A stretch of DNA of 64,000 bases, from contig NZ_BBYG01000010.1 of the NCBI RefSeq assembly GCF_001184025.1, forward strand, positions 186,001 to 250,000, read 5' to 3'. Source of the DNA: Streptomyces maremycinicus (GTDB lineage: Bacteria; Actinomycetota; Actinomycetes; Streptomycetales; Streptomycetaceae). Shown piece by piece: positions 25,680 to 33,913 of this stretch. The notes beneath the pieces were generated by a model that saw only the letters and a list, made by a program, of their open reading frames with translations, was not told the DNA's origin and searched no databases. Positions within the stretch are counted from its first letter, which is position 1; each line of letters opens with the position of its first letter. A program made the translations under genes and the position numbers.

Positions 25680-26788
25680 CCTCCGTGCCCGAGGAACTGC
25701 CCTGTCTGCTGATGCGGGGCGGCACCTCCAAGGGCGCGTACTTCCTCGCCGACGACCTCCCCGCCGAACCGGCCCTGCGCGACGAGCTGTTGCTGCGGGT
25801 CATGGGCAGTCCGGACGCCCGTCAGATCGACGGCCTGGGCGGCGCGCACCCGCTCACCAGCAAGGTCGCCGTGGTGTCGGCGTCGGCCGACCCGCGCGCC
25901 GACGTCGACTACCTCTTCCTCCAGGTCGCCGTGGACCGGCCGGAGGTGAGCGACCGTCAGAACTGCGGCAACATCCTCGCCGGCGTCGGCCCGTTCGCCG
26001 TGGAGCGCGGACTCGTCGCCGCGGGGGAGGAGGAGACCACCGTCCGCATCCGCATGGTCAACTCCGACGACCACGCGACGGCGACCTTCCCGACGCCGGG
26101 CGGCCGCGTGGACTACACCGGCGCCGCCGAGATCTCCGGGGTGCCGGGGACGGCCGCGCCCGTGGTGATCGAGTTCCCGCCCCGCGCCGGCGCGCTGCTG
26201 CCCACCGGCAACGTCCGCGACGAGATCGACGGGGTGGCGGTGACCTGCGTGGACAACGGGATGCCGACGGTGCTGATCGCGGCCACCTCGCTCAAGGTCA
26301 CCGGCTACGAACTGCCCCGGGACCTGGAGGAGGACGTCGCGCTCGCCGACCGCCTCCGGAAGATCCGACTGGCGGCGGGCCGGCTGATGGGCCTCGGTGA
26401 CGTCTCGGAGACCACCGTGCCCAAGCTCACGCTGCTCGCCGCGCCCCGGGACGGCGGCACGGTCGCCACCCGCACCTTCATTCCGGTGCGCTGCCATCCC
26501 TCGATCGGGGTGCTCGGCGCGGCCGGTGTCGCCGCCGGCCTGCGGATCGAAGGCGGTGTGGGGGCGGACCTGGCAAGGATCGACGCCGGAAGTGACCGAA
26601 TTCGCATAGAACATCCCACGGGATTCCTGGATATCGAAAGTAGCCTCGGGGCAACCCCCGACGGTCTGCCCCGCGCCCGACGCACCGCCGTGGTGCGCAC
26701 GGCCCGAAAGATCTTCGACGGCACCGTCTTCCCCAGGTCCGCCGAGACGGCCCCCCTGCCCGCACGCTCCCCTGGAGGTCAACGATGA
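25676..26788 (+). CDS. galD: 4-oxalomesaconate tautomerase (GalD), PrpF family
   Basis: 370-residue PrpF/AcnD-accessory fold protein. LLMRGGTSKGAYF is the signature N-terminus, with QIDGLGGAHPLTSKVAVV, the conserved Cys in RQNCGNILAGVGPFA, and VDNGMPTVLI. GalD interconverts the keto and enol forms of 4-oxalomesaconate before hydration. GTG start overlaps the aldolase stop by four bases. PrpF (methylcitrate pathway) has the same fold, but no prp genes are near. The last 60 codons are AT-richer than the rest (around 26590-26640). Confidence 0.9.
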   Translation: MTSVPEELPCLLMRGGTSKGAYFLADDLPAEPALRDELLLRVMGSPDARQIDGLGGAHPLTSKVAVVSASADPRADVDYLFLQVAVDRPEVSDRQNCGNILAGVGPFAVERGLVAAGEEETTVRIRMVNSDDHATATFPTPGGRVDYTGAAEISGVPGTAAPVVIEFPPRAGALLPTGNVRDEIDGVAVTCVDNGMPTVLIAATSLKVTGYELPRDLEEDVALADRLRKIRLAAGRLMGLGDVSETTVPKLTLLAAPRDGGTVATRTFIPVRCHPSIGVLGAAGVAAGLRIEGGVGADLARIDAGSDRIRIEHPTGFLDIESSLGATPDGLPRARRTAVVRTARKIFDGTVFPRSAETAPLPARSPGGQR

Positions 26789-27735
26789 CTCCGCCGCTCG
26801 GCGACATCGCCCACATCGGCCACGCCCAGCTCTTCACCCCGGACCTGGACGCCAGTGTCGGCTTCTTCACCGACTACCTGGGGCTCACGGTCAACGGGCA
26901 GGACGGCGACACGGTCCATCTGCGGACCTTCGACGACTACGAACACCACAGCCTGACGCTCACCGCCCGCGCGGAACCCGGCCTGGGCCGGCTGGCCCTG
27001 CGCACCTCCGGCGAGGAGGCCCTGCGGCGCCGGGTCGAGGCGATCGAGGCGGCGGGCGGCACCGGCCACTGGGTCGAGGACGAGCCCGGCCTCGGCAAGC
27101 TGTACGTCACCACCGACCCGGACGGCCACGAGCACGCCCTGTACTGGGAGAGCGAGTACTACCGGGCGCCCGACGAGCTGAAGCCGGCGCTGAAGAACCA
27201 GCCCCAGGCCAAACCCAACCGGGGCGTGGGCGTACGGCGCCTGGACCACATCAACTTCCTCGCCGCCGACGTGCTCGCCAACTCCGAGTTCCAGCAGAAC
27301 CTGCTGGGTGCCCGCCCCACCGAACAGATCCGCCTCGACACGGGGACGGTCGCGGCGCGCTGGCTGACGTACACGAACAAGTCCTACGACGTCGTCTACA
27401 CCTCGGACTGGACCGGCAGTTCCGGGCGGCTGCACCACATCGCGTTCGCGACGGACACCCGCGAGGACATCCTGCGCGCCGCCGATCTCGCGATCGACTC
27501 GGGCGTGTTCATCGAGACGGGCCCGCACAAGCACGCCATCCAGCAGACGTTCTTCCTGTACGTCTACGAGCCCGGCGGCAACCGCATCGAGCTGTGCAAC
27601 CCGCTCACGCGCCTGGTGCTGGCCCCCGACTGGCCGCTGGTCACCTGGACCGAGGAGGAGCGCAAGAAGGGGCAGGCCTGGGGTCTGCGGACGATCGAGT
27701 CGTTCCACACGCACGGCACACCGCCCGTCGGCTGA
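26785..27735 (+). CDS. VOC-superfamily extradiol ring-cleavage dioxygenase
   Basis: 316 residues, two VOC (glyoxalase/bleomycin) modules as in catechol 2,3-dioxygenases. Second-module iron ligands: His in RLDHINF, His in LHHIAF, Glu in GGNRIELCN. Before the Glu is HKHAIQQTFFLYVYEPGG, a near-match to the extradiol signature with its catalytic His and Tyr. The ATG overlaps the GalD stop. In the known gallate pathway the ring is opened by a LigB-type GalA; here a type I enzyme takes that slot, so it likely produces 4-oxalomesaconate, from gallate or a close analogue. The exact substrate is inference. Confidence 0.9.
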   Translation: MTPPLGDIAHIGHAQLFTPDLDASVGFFTDYLGLTVNGQDGDTVHLRTFDDYEHHSLTLTARAEPGLGRLALRTSGEEALRRRVEAIEAAGGTGHWVEDEPGLGKLYVTTDPDGHEHALYWESEYYRAPDELKPALKNQPQAKPNRGVGVRRLDHINFLAADVLANSEFQQNLLGARPTEQIRLDTGTVAARWLTYTNKSYDVVYTSDWTGSSGRLHHIAFATDTREDILRAADLAIDSGVFIETGPHKHAIQQTFFLYVYEPGGNRIELCNPLTRLVLAPDWPLVTWTEEERKKGQAWGLRTIESFHTHGTPPVG

Positions 27736-27794
27736 GCCCGTTCCCCGGGTGTGCGCAGGGTGCCGGACCAGCGGTTCAGTGGATTGTCGATGAG

Positions 27795-27806
27795 ATTGTT
27801 GACAAA
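27795..27806. promoter_or_regulatory. Second copy of the GntR operator
   Basis: ATTGTTGACAAA, identical to the first eleven bases of the site at 23463. A partial copy, ATTGTCGAT, lies just upstream (27783) and GTGTTGAC just downstream, all about 11-13 bp apart. Confidence 0.6.
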
Positions 27807-27810
27807 AGTG

Positions 27811-27839
27811 TTGACTCTATCGGGGTCGATCCTTAGCGT
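27811..27839 (+). promoter_or_regulatory. Promoter of the MFS importer
   Basis: TTGACT (27811-27816), 17 bp, TAGCGT (27834-27839), about 90 bp before the importer start; it abuts the operator at 27795. So the importer has its own promoter although it follows the gal genes. Confidence 0.55.
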
Positions 27840-27930
27840 CTTGCGCACACCGGGTCAGCCGCACGAGCCGCGCCGGCCCTCTTCACTCGTCCCCTCCAGG
27901 GCACGTCTCCTGGACGAGAGGAAAACAACG

Positions 27931-29259
27931 ATGTCCTCCTCCCCCGCTCTGTCCGCCCGCGGCAGCAGACTGGCCCTCCTGGTCGTCGGTCTGTGCTGGC
28001 TGGCCGTGCTCTTCGACGGCCTCGACATGTTCATCTACGGCTCGGTGCTGCCGCACCTGCTGGAGACGAAGACCTTCGGCCTCACCCCGGACACGGCCGG
28101 CGACCTCGGCAGCTACGCCACCTTCGGCATGCTGGTCGGCGCCCTCACGGCGGGCACCGTCGCCGACCGGATCGGGCGCAAGAACCTGATGGTCGGCTGC
28201 GTGATCCTCTTCTCGCTGGCATCCGGCGTGTGCGCGATGGCGGGCAGCGTCGAGGTCTTCGGCCTCGGCCGGACCCTGGCGGGCGTCGGCCTCGGCGGCC
28301 TGCTGCCCACCGCGATCAGCATGGTCTCGGACTACGCCCCGCGCGGGCGCGGCGCCATCATCATCGGCCTGCTGATGACCGCCCACCACGCCGGCGGCAT
28401 CCTCTCCGCCTACGTCGCGAAGTGGCTCGTCGACCCGGTCGGCTGGCGTGCCGCGTTCTGGGTGTGCGTGCTGCCGCTGCTCTTCGCCCCGGTGCTCGCC
28501 AGGCTGCTGCCCGAGTCGCTGAGCTTCCTCGTCGCCAAGGGCCGCACCGACGAGGCCCGCGAGCTGGCCACCCGCTACGACGTCGAACTGCCCGCCGAGA
28601 AGTCCGGCAAGCAGGGCGCGGCCGACCGCTGGAACGCGCTGAAGAACCTCTTCCGCGGTGGTGAGTGGACCCAGACCCTGCTGTACTGGCTGGCCTCCTT
28701 CGGCGGTCTGCTCCTCGTCTACGGCGTCGCCACCTGGCTGCCCACCCTGATGCGGGCCGAGGGTTACGAGCTGGGCTCGGCCCTGTCCTTCGTGGTCGTC
28801 TTCAACCTCGGCGGCATCGTGGGCATGCTCGTCGCCGGGCGCGCCGCCGACCGGTTCGGCGCCCCGCGCATCTCCGCGGTGTGGTTCGCGCTGACCGCCG
28901 CCGGCGTGTTCCTGCTCAGCGTCCACATGCCGATGACCCTGACGATGATCGTCGTCTTCTTCACCGGCGTCTTCCTCAACAGCGCCCAGACGATGATCTA
29001 CGCCACGGTCTCCATCCGCTCGGACGCGGGCAACCGGGCCACCGCCGTCGGCTGGACCTCCGGCATGGGCCGTTTCGGCGCCGTCTTCGGCCCGTGGCTG
29101 GGCGGTCAGCTGCTCGCCTCGAACAACGGCGACTGGGGCTTCACCTCGTTCGCGATCGCCGGCCTGTCGTCGATGGTCTTCATCGGCATCGCGGCGCTGC
29201 GTACCTCCCGGCAGACTCCGCGCGAAGACGCCGACCAGCAACTGGTCGGCGCCCACTGA
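27931..29259 (+). CDS. MFS transporter, aromatic acid:H+ symporter (AAHS) type
   Basis: 442 residues, twelve hydrophobic segments. VLFDGLDMFIYGSVLP in the first helix is the DGxD motif of AAHS carriers such as PcaK and GalT; VADRIGRKNLMVGC is the cytoplasmic loop 2-3 motif; the second-half copy is VAGRAADRFGAPR. ATG 27931 with GAGAGGAAAAC. Position after a gallate-type operon and control by the same operator word make it the uptake system for that aromatic acid. Confidence 0.92.
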   Translation: MSSSPALSARGSRLALLVVGLCWLAVLFDGLDMFIYGSVLPHLLETKTFGLTPDTAGDLGSYATFGMLVGALTAGTVADRIGRKNLMVGCVILFSLASGVCAMAGSVEVFGLGRTLAGVGLGGLLPTAISMVSDYAPRGRGAIIIGLLMTAHHAGGILSAYVAKWLVDPVGWRAAFWVCVLPLLFAPVLARLLPESLSFLVAKGRTDEARELATRYDVELPAEKSGKQGAADRWNALKNLFRGGEWTQTLLYWLASFGGLLLVYGVATWLPTLMRAEGYELGSALSFVVVFNLGGIVGMLVAGRAADRFGAPRISAVWFALTAAGVFLLSVHMPMTLTMIVVFFTGVFLNSAQTMIYATVSIRSDAGNRATAVGWTSGMGRFGAVFGPWLGGQLLASNNGDWGFTSFAIAGLSSMVFIGIAALRTSRQTPREDADQQLVGAH

Positions 29260-29287
29260 CCGCGTCGTGACCACCGGGGGCAAGGAC

Positions 29288-29327
29288 GGAGGCCGGCCGC
29301 CGCACCAGGGTGCGGCGGCCGGCCTCC
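29288..29327 (+). terminator. Strong terminator after the MFS gene
   Basis: Perfect 18-bp stem GGAGGCCGGCCGCCGCAC / GTGCGGCGGCCGGCCTCC around a CAGG loop, 28 bp after the importer stop. It closes the gallate-type unit. Confidence 0.85.
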
Positions 29328-29386
29328 GGCGCTCACGGCGATCCGCCCGGGGTGCGCCCGGGCGCGCGGGGCGTCACCCTCGACGT

Positions 29387-30175
29387 ATGACCGAGGGCTG
29401 GGAGGTGCGACGGGCGGGCCCGGCCGACGCCACGCACCGGGTGCTGATGATTCCGGGTGCGCTGTGCACGACCGCGTTCTACGCGGATCTGATGGCCGAG
29501 CCGGCGATGGCGGGCCTCGGGACGATCGCGGCGACCCTGCCGGGGTTCGGCCGTACCGAGGAGCCCGAGGACGTGTCCGTCGAGCACTACGCCCGGCTGA
29601 TGTCGGACTTCGCGGCCGAGGCCGGCTGCGACACGGTCGTGGGCCACAGCCTGGGCGCGAACGTGGCGATCGAGATGGCCGCGGCGGGCCTGTTCACGGG
29701 ACCCGTGGTGCTGCTCTCGCCGACCTTCTCGCGAGGGGACGAGTCGAGGTCCCTGTCCGTGATCAACACGGTGGCGCGGGTGCCCGGGCTCGGCACGGCC
29801 GCCTGGGCGGCCATGCTGAAACTGCTGCCCCGGGCGATGGAGGACGAACTGCCGCCGCCGCGCGCGCAGGCGCTGGCGGCGGCGATGGCCGACAACGACC
29901 CGGCGGCCTGCCGCCGGATCCTGTGGCACCACTACGCCTATCTGGACCGGTACGCGTCGCTGGTCCCCAGGCTGTGCGAGGCCGGGGTCCCGGCCTGGGT
30001 GGTACGCGGGGACCACGACGAGGTCGGCCTGACCGACGCGGAGCGGCGGGGGCTGGAGGCCTGCCGGAACGTCCGGACGGTCACGGTGCCCGACGCGGGA
30101 CACTTCGCGCTGGTGGAACAGCCCGCGCGGGTCGCCGCCGTCGTCCTGGAGGCGGTGACCGCGGCGGTGCGCTGA
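29387..30175 (+). CDS. Alpha/beta hydrolase
   Basis: 262 residues. Oxyanion region MIPGALCTTAFY, nucleophile elbow GHSLGAN, acid in RGDHDEVG and base His in AGHFALVEQP, a complete triad. ATG 29387; no clear ribosome binding site, so start is less certain than the protein. Single gene between the strong terminator and a convergent cupin gene. Substrate unknown; esterase or ring-cleavage-product hydrolase are both possible. Confidence 0.88.
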   Translation: MTEGWEVRRAGPADATHRVLMIPGALCTTAFYADLMAEPAMAGLGTIAATLPGFGRTEEPEDVSVEHYARLMSDFAAEAGCDTVVGHSLGANVAIEMAAAGLFTGPVVLLSPTFSRGDESRSLSVINTVARVPGLGTAAWAAMLKLLPRAMEDELPPPRAQALAAAMADNDPAACRRILWHHYAYLDRYASLVPRLCEAGVPAWVVRGDHDEVGLTDAERRGLEACRNVRTVTVPDAGHFALVEQPARVAAVVLEAVTAAVR

Positions 30176-30199
30176 ACGCGGTGCCCGGTCCCGTCGTCC

Positions 30200-30613
30200 T
30201 CAGTCGTCGGAGCCCATCTGGTCCTCCGCCGACAGGTGTTCCACCGTCCGGCCGGTCTCGGTGAACGTGCGCGTCACATGGCCCGAGGAGTACACCCACA
30301 GGATCCGCAGCGGGCGGTCGCCGATGTTGCGGAACAGGTGCGGGACGGGGGACGGCACGTACGTGGTGTCGTACTGCTCCAGCTTCGTCACCTCGCCGTC
30401 CACCCACACCTCCGCCTCACCCTCGAGGATCGTCACGTGCTCGTCGCAGTTGTGCGAGTGCAGCGGGGCCCCGGAGCCGACCGGATAGACACTCATCCCG
30501 CTGGTGATCCGGTTCTCCCCGTTCGCCGACGTCGTGGTGACGAGCGGGGTCGTGACGACCGCGCCGCCGCGGTCGAGGAGCGGGACGGACGCGGCCTTGA
30601 TGATGGTGGTCAT
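30200..30613 (-). CDS. Cupin-domain protein
   Basis: 137 residues. First cupin motif [24 protein letters not shown] with the metal-binding HxH-E-type residues, second motif [26 protein letters not shown] 30613; a minus-strand TAACGT lies about ten bases upstream (30622-30627), which would fit a leaderless start. It diverges from the CMD-ABC operon, and the degenerate LysR-type site at 30660 lies between them, so shared control is possible. Function unknown; small cupins here may be isomerases or dioxygenases. Confidence 0.85.
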   Translation of the reverse strand: MTTIIKAASVPLLDRGGAVVTTPLVTTTSANGENRITSGMSVYPVGSGAPLHSHNCDEHVTILEGEAEVWVDGEVTKLEQYDTTYVPSPVPHLFRNIGDRPLRILWVYSSGHVTRTFTETGRTVEHLSAEDQMGSDD

Positions 30614-30659
30614 GTCGGACGACGTTAGGTCGCCGCCCGGTGAATGGGGGGCCTCCGGC

Positions 30660-30678
30660 ATGCAGTTTTACGTTGCGC
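30660..30678. promoter_or_regulatory. Degenerate LysR-type site before the CMD-ABC operon
   Basis: ATGCAG-TTTTACG-TTGCGC keeps the full right arm and part of the left arm of the sites at 35892 and 45403. A TACCTT -10-like box follows 33 bp later (30711), nearly the same distance as at 45403 (34 bp). Confidence 0.45.
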
Positions 30679-30710
30679 TCCGAGGTGGGTGAGCTTCTCG
30701 GACACGGCTG

Positions 30711-30716
30711 TACCTT
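30711..30716 (+). promoter_or_regulatory. -10-like element of the CMD-ABC operon
   Basis: TACCTT, 69 bp before the CMD start and 33 bp after the degenerate LysR-type site. No convincing -35 is present, as expected if an activator is needed. Confidence 0.35.
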
Positions 30717-30784
30717 CACCTGGCACCGCACGGATTCCCGACCCGTGCTCGTAATGCGCCGGAAAGAAAAGGCAGGTAAAGGCC

Positions 30785-31372
30785 GTGAGGCTCCCCGTTC
30801 TCGACGAAGAGGAAATGGATGCGCGGCAGCAGGAGCTGGCCGCGCGGATCGCCGGCCGCCGTGGCGCGGTGCGCGGTCCCTTCCGGGTCTGGCTGCACAG
30901 CCCGGAGATGTGCGAACGGGCCGAGTCGCTCGGCGCGTTCGCCCGGTTCGACTGCTCGCTGCCCAGGCACCTGCGCGAGCTGACCCTGCTGATGGCCGCC
31001 CGCAACTGGGACGCGCAGTACTCCTGGAACGCGCACGTGCACCAGGCCGTCGAGGCCGGCATCCCGGAGGCCGCCGTGCGGGCGATCGCCGAGAAGCGCG
31101 AGGCGGTCTTCGACAACGAGGCGGACCAGGCCTTCTACCGGTTCTGCCGGGAGATACTCGACGAGCACTTCGTCACCGACGCCACCTTCGCGGCGGCGCT
31201 GGAGCACTTCGGCTCCAAGGGTCTGGTGGACACCATCGGCGCGCTCGGCAACTTCACCATGCTCGGGATGTGCCTGAACACCTTCCAGGTGGACCTCCAG
31301 GCCGACAAGGAACCCCCCTTCCCCGACATCCGCGGCTACGGACGTGTGGCCCCCGAGGGCGACCGGCCATGA
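30785..31372 (+). CDS. Carboxymuconolactone decarboxylase (CMD/AhpD) family protein
   Basis: 195 residues. The core RHLRELTLLMAARNWDAQYSWNAHVHQAVEAG is the CMD helical motif; where AhpD has CxxC, this one has no cysteine pair and keeps the His pair of the decarboxylase-like branch (NAHVHQAVEAG). The C-terminal part adds DEHFVTDATFAAALEHFGSKGLVDTIG, usual in CMD-like proteins of aromatic clusters. GTG 30785. Its stop overlaps the start of the ABC ATPase by four bases, so enzyme and transporter are one unit. Decarboxylase or lactone-handling activity is inferred only. Confidence 0.88.
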   Translation: MRLPVLDEEEMDARQQELAARIAGRRGAVRGPFRVWLHSPEMCERAESLGAFARFDCSLPRHLRELTLLMAARNWDAQYSWNAHVHQAVEAGIPEAAVRAIAEKREAVFDNEADQAFYRFCREILDEHFVTDATFAAALEHFGSKGLVDTIGALGNFTMLGMCLNTFQVDLQADKEPPFPDIRGYGRVAPEGDRP

Positions 31373-32856
31373 CCGCCGTACTGCGCGCCCGGGGCGTCAC
31401 CAAGAGCTTCGGCGGGGCGGCCGCCCTGAAAGGCGTCGACCTCGATCTGTACCCCGGCGAGGTGCACGCCCTGATGGGCATGAACGGCGCCGGCAAGTCG
31501 ACCCTCGTGCAGGTGCTGTCCGGCGTCCACCAGGCCGACGCCGGCACGCTCGAGATCGACGGACAGGAGCAGCACGGGCTGAGCGTGCGCCGGGCACGCA
31601 GGCTCGGCATCTCCTCGGTGCCACAGCGCCGCGAACTGGCGATGGGCCTGAGTGTCGCCGAGAACATCCTGCTCGGCGACCTGCCCACCCGGGGGCGCGC
31701 CGTGCGGTGGAAGGCCGTCAGGGAAGAGGCCCGCACGGCCCTCGCCGCCCTCGGGATCGCCATCGACGTGGAGCGCGCCGCCGGTTCGCTCACCGTCGCC
31801 GAGCAGACCATGGTCGAGGTGGCCCGCGAGGTCCGGCGCGGCGGCCGGGTGCTGATCCTGGACGAACCGACCGCGTGTCTGAGCGCCAAGGACGCCGACC
31901 GGATCCGTGCCCTGGTGCGCACCCTGCGCGACGAGGGGGTCGCCGTCGTCTACATCTCGCACTACATCGACGAGGTCATGGCCGTCGCCGACCGCCTCAC
32001 CGTCCTGCGGGACGGCGCCGTCGTGACGAGCGCGCCCGCCGCCGAGCTGGACGACGCCGCACTGGTGCGCGCCATGGTCGGCCGGGACGTCGTCTCCACC
32101 CGCCCCGAACGCCCCGCGCCGAAGGACGAAGTCGGCCTTTCCGTCAGGGGGTTGAGCCAGGGCCGGGCCATCAGGGACTTCACCGTCGAGGTGCGCAGGG
32201 GTGAGATCGTCGCCGTCCTCGGACCCGCCGGGGACGCCCAGTCCCGGCTGTTCGACCTGCTGTCCGGGCGGCAGCGCCCGGAGCGCGGCGAACTGCGCGT
32301 CGACGGCAGGGCCGTGCCCTTCGGCCGGGTCCCGGCCTCGCTCGCCAGCGGGCTGCGCTGTGTCACCGGCGACCGCCGTGCCCTGGGCCTGGTCCCCGGC
32401 ATGTCGCTGGACGAGAACCTGATGCTCGCCGAGGACCGGTTCGCCCGCCGCCGCCTGCACCGGCGGGGTGGACTCGCCCGCCGGGCCGCTCCGCTGCGCC
32501 ACAGCTACGGGGTGCGGGCGCTGGCCGGGAACCCGCCGGTGAGCGCGCTGTCGGGCGGCAACCAGCAGAAGGTGCTGCTCGGCAAGTGGCTGGAGACCTC
32601 ACCGGCCGCGTGCTTCCTGGAGGACCCCACCAACGGCGTGGACATCGCGGCCATGGCCGACATCCACACCCTCCTCGACGACCTCGCCTCCCGGGGCGTA
32701 CCCGTACTGCTCGCCTCCTCCTCCGCCGAGGAGGTCATGCGGCTCGCCGACCGGGTCGTCGTCGTGAGCGCCGGCCGCACCGTCGCCGAACACGACATCA
32801 CCGCCATCACCCGCGACGAACTCGTCGCCACGGCCCTCGGAGGTCAACCGCAGTGA
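31369..32856 (+). CDS. Ribose-type ABC transporter, double ATP-binding protein
   Basis: 495 residues with two ABC halves as in RbsA. First half: Walker A GMNGAGKST, Walker [13 protein letters not shown] and a degenerate signature LTVAEQTMVE; second half: a degenerate Walker A GPAGDAQSR and a good signature LSGGNQQKVLLGKWLE with EDPTNGVD. That split of intact motifs is normal for the family. Operon with CMD, permease and binding protein, all overlapping or close. Confidence 0.93.
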   Translation: MTAVLRARGVTKSFGGAAALKGVDLDLYPGEVHALMGMNGAGKSTLVQVLSGVHQADAGTLEIDGQEQHGLSVRRARRLGISSVPQRRELAMGLSVAENILLGDLPTRGRAVRWKAVREEARTALAALGIAIDVERAAGSLTVAEQTMVEVAREVRRGGRVLILDEPTACLSAKDADRIRALVRTLRDEGVAVVYISHYIDEVMAVADRLTVLRDGAVVTSAPAAELDDAALVRAMVGRDVVSTRPERPAPKDEVGLSVRGLSQGRAIRDFTVEVRRGEIVAVLGPAGDAQSRLFDLLSGRQRPERGELRVDGRAVPFGRVPASLASGLRCVTGDRRALGLVPGMSLDENLMLAEDRFARRRLHRRGGLARRAAPLRHSYGVRALAGNPPVSALSGGNQQKVLLGKWLETSPAACFLEDPTNGVDIAAMADIHTLLDDLASRGVPVLLASSSAEEVMRLADRVVVVSAGRTVAEHDITAITRDELVATALGGQPQ

Positions 32857-33875
32857 GCGTCAAGACACTTACCGATGCCCCCGGCGTCTCCGACCCGCCC
32901 GAGGAGCCCAGGTCCCGCTTCACCCCGGGCAGGGTGCGCGATCTCCCGCACGCCGGGCTGGTCGCCGTGCTCGTCCTCGTCGTGGTGTTCACCGCCGTGC
33001 AGAGCGAGACGTTCGCCACCGACCGCAACATCGTCAACATCCTCAGCCAGGTCAGCGTCAACGCGGTGCTGGCCGCCGGACTCACCCTGCTGATGACCGC
33101 GGGCGGCATGGACTTCTCGATGGGCAGCAACGTCGCCGTCACGGCCGCCGTGTCGGCGAAACTGCTCGCCGACGGCCGGCCCACCGGTTACGCCGTCGTC
33201 GTCGCGCTGCTGCTCGGCACCGCCATCGGACTCGTCAACGGGCTGGTGGTGACCTTCACCAAGGTGGCGCCGTTCGTCGTGACGCTGGCCTCTGCCACCC
33301 TGCTCGACGGCGTCGCACTGCTGGTCCACGACGGCTCCACCATCTCCATCGGCACCCGGATGTTCGCCCTCGGCAACGACAAGGTGCTCGGCGTGCCGTA
33401 TCTGCTGATCGTGGCCGTGCTGGTGCTGATCGCGACGGCGCTCGTCATGCGGTTCACGGTGTTCGGCCGGGACGCCTTCGCCATCGGAGGCAACGAACAC
33501 GTGGCCCGCCTCAGCGGCATCGACGTCACCGCCCGCAAGCTCACCCTGTACGGCCTGACCGGCACCCTGTCCGGACTCGCCGGCCTGATGCTGCTGTCCC
33601 GCCTCGGCTCCTCCAGCCCCGGCGGCACCGCCGGCCTCTCGCTCCAACTGGCCGTGGTCGCCGCGGTGGTGATCGGCGGCACCTCGCTGGCCGGCGGACA
33701 CGGCACCGTCATCGGCACCGCCCTCGGCCTGGTGCTGCTCGGTGTGGTGGCCAACGCGCTGAACCTCCTGGACTTCTCCAGCAACTACCAGCCGGTCTCG
33801 GTCGGCGCGGTGCTGCTCGTCGCGGCCGTCGCCAACGAGATGCACAAGGCCCGCCAGGGCTCGGCCCGCCACTGA
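32853..33875 (+). CDS. Ribose-type ABC transporter, permease
   Basis: 340 residues, BPD_transp_2 family, eight to ten hydrophobic segments. LLMTAGGMDFSMGSNVAV and IGLVNGLVVTFTKVAPFVVTLASATLLDG are the conserved helices, FAIGGNEHVARLSGID the ATPase-coupling loop, and VVIGGTSLAGGHGTVIGT the late conserved loop. GTG 32853, GGAGG upstream, 4-bp overlap with the ATPase stop. Confidence 0.93.
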   Translation: MSVKTLTDAPGVSDPPEEPRSRFTPGRVRDLPHAGLVAVLVLVVVFTAVQSETFATDRNIVNILSQVSVNAVLAAGLTLLMTAGGMDFSMGSNVAVTAAVSAKLLADGRPTGYAVVVALLLGTAIGLVNGLVVTFTKVAPFVVTLASATLLDGVALLVHDGSTISIGTRMFALGNDKVLGVPYLLIVAVLVLIATALVMRFTVFGRDAFAIGGNEHVARLSGIDVTARKLTLYGLTGTLSGLAGLMLLSRLGSSSPGGTAGLSLQLAVVAAVVIGGTSLAGGHGTVIGTALGLVLLGVVANALNLLDFSSNYQPVSVGAVLLVAAVANEMHKARQGSARH

Positions 33876-33913
33876 CCTCCCTCCCGTCCATGCCTCCCGA
33901 AAGGCGTTTCACC

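Noticed and set aside
25676..26788. PrpF (methylcitrate pathway) as identity of the GalD-like gene
   Set aside because: Same fold, but no prpB/C/D or acnD nearby, while hydratase and aldolase of the 4-oxalomesaconate route overlap it.
30785..31372. AhpD alkylhydroperoxidase as identity of the CMD-family gene
   Set aside because: The redox CxxC motif of AhpD is missing from the core motif.
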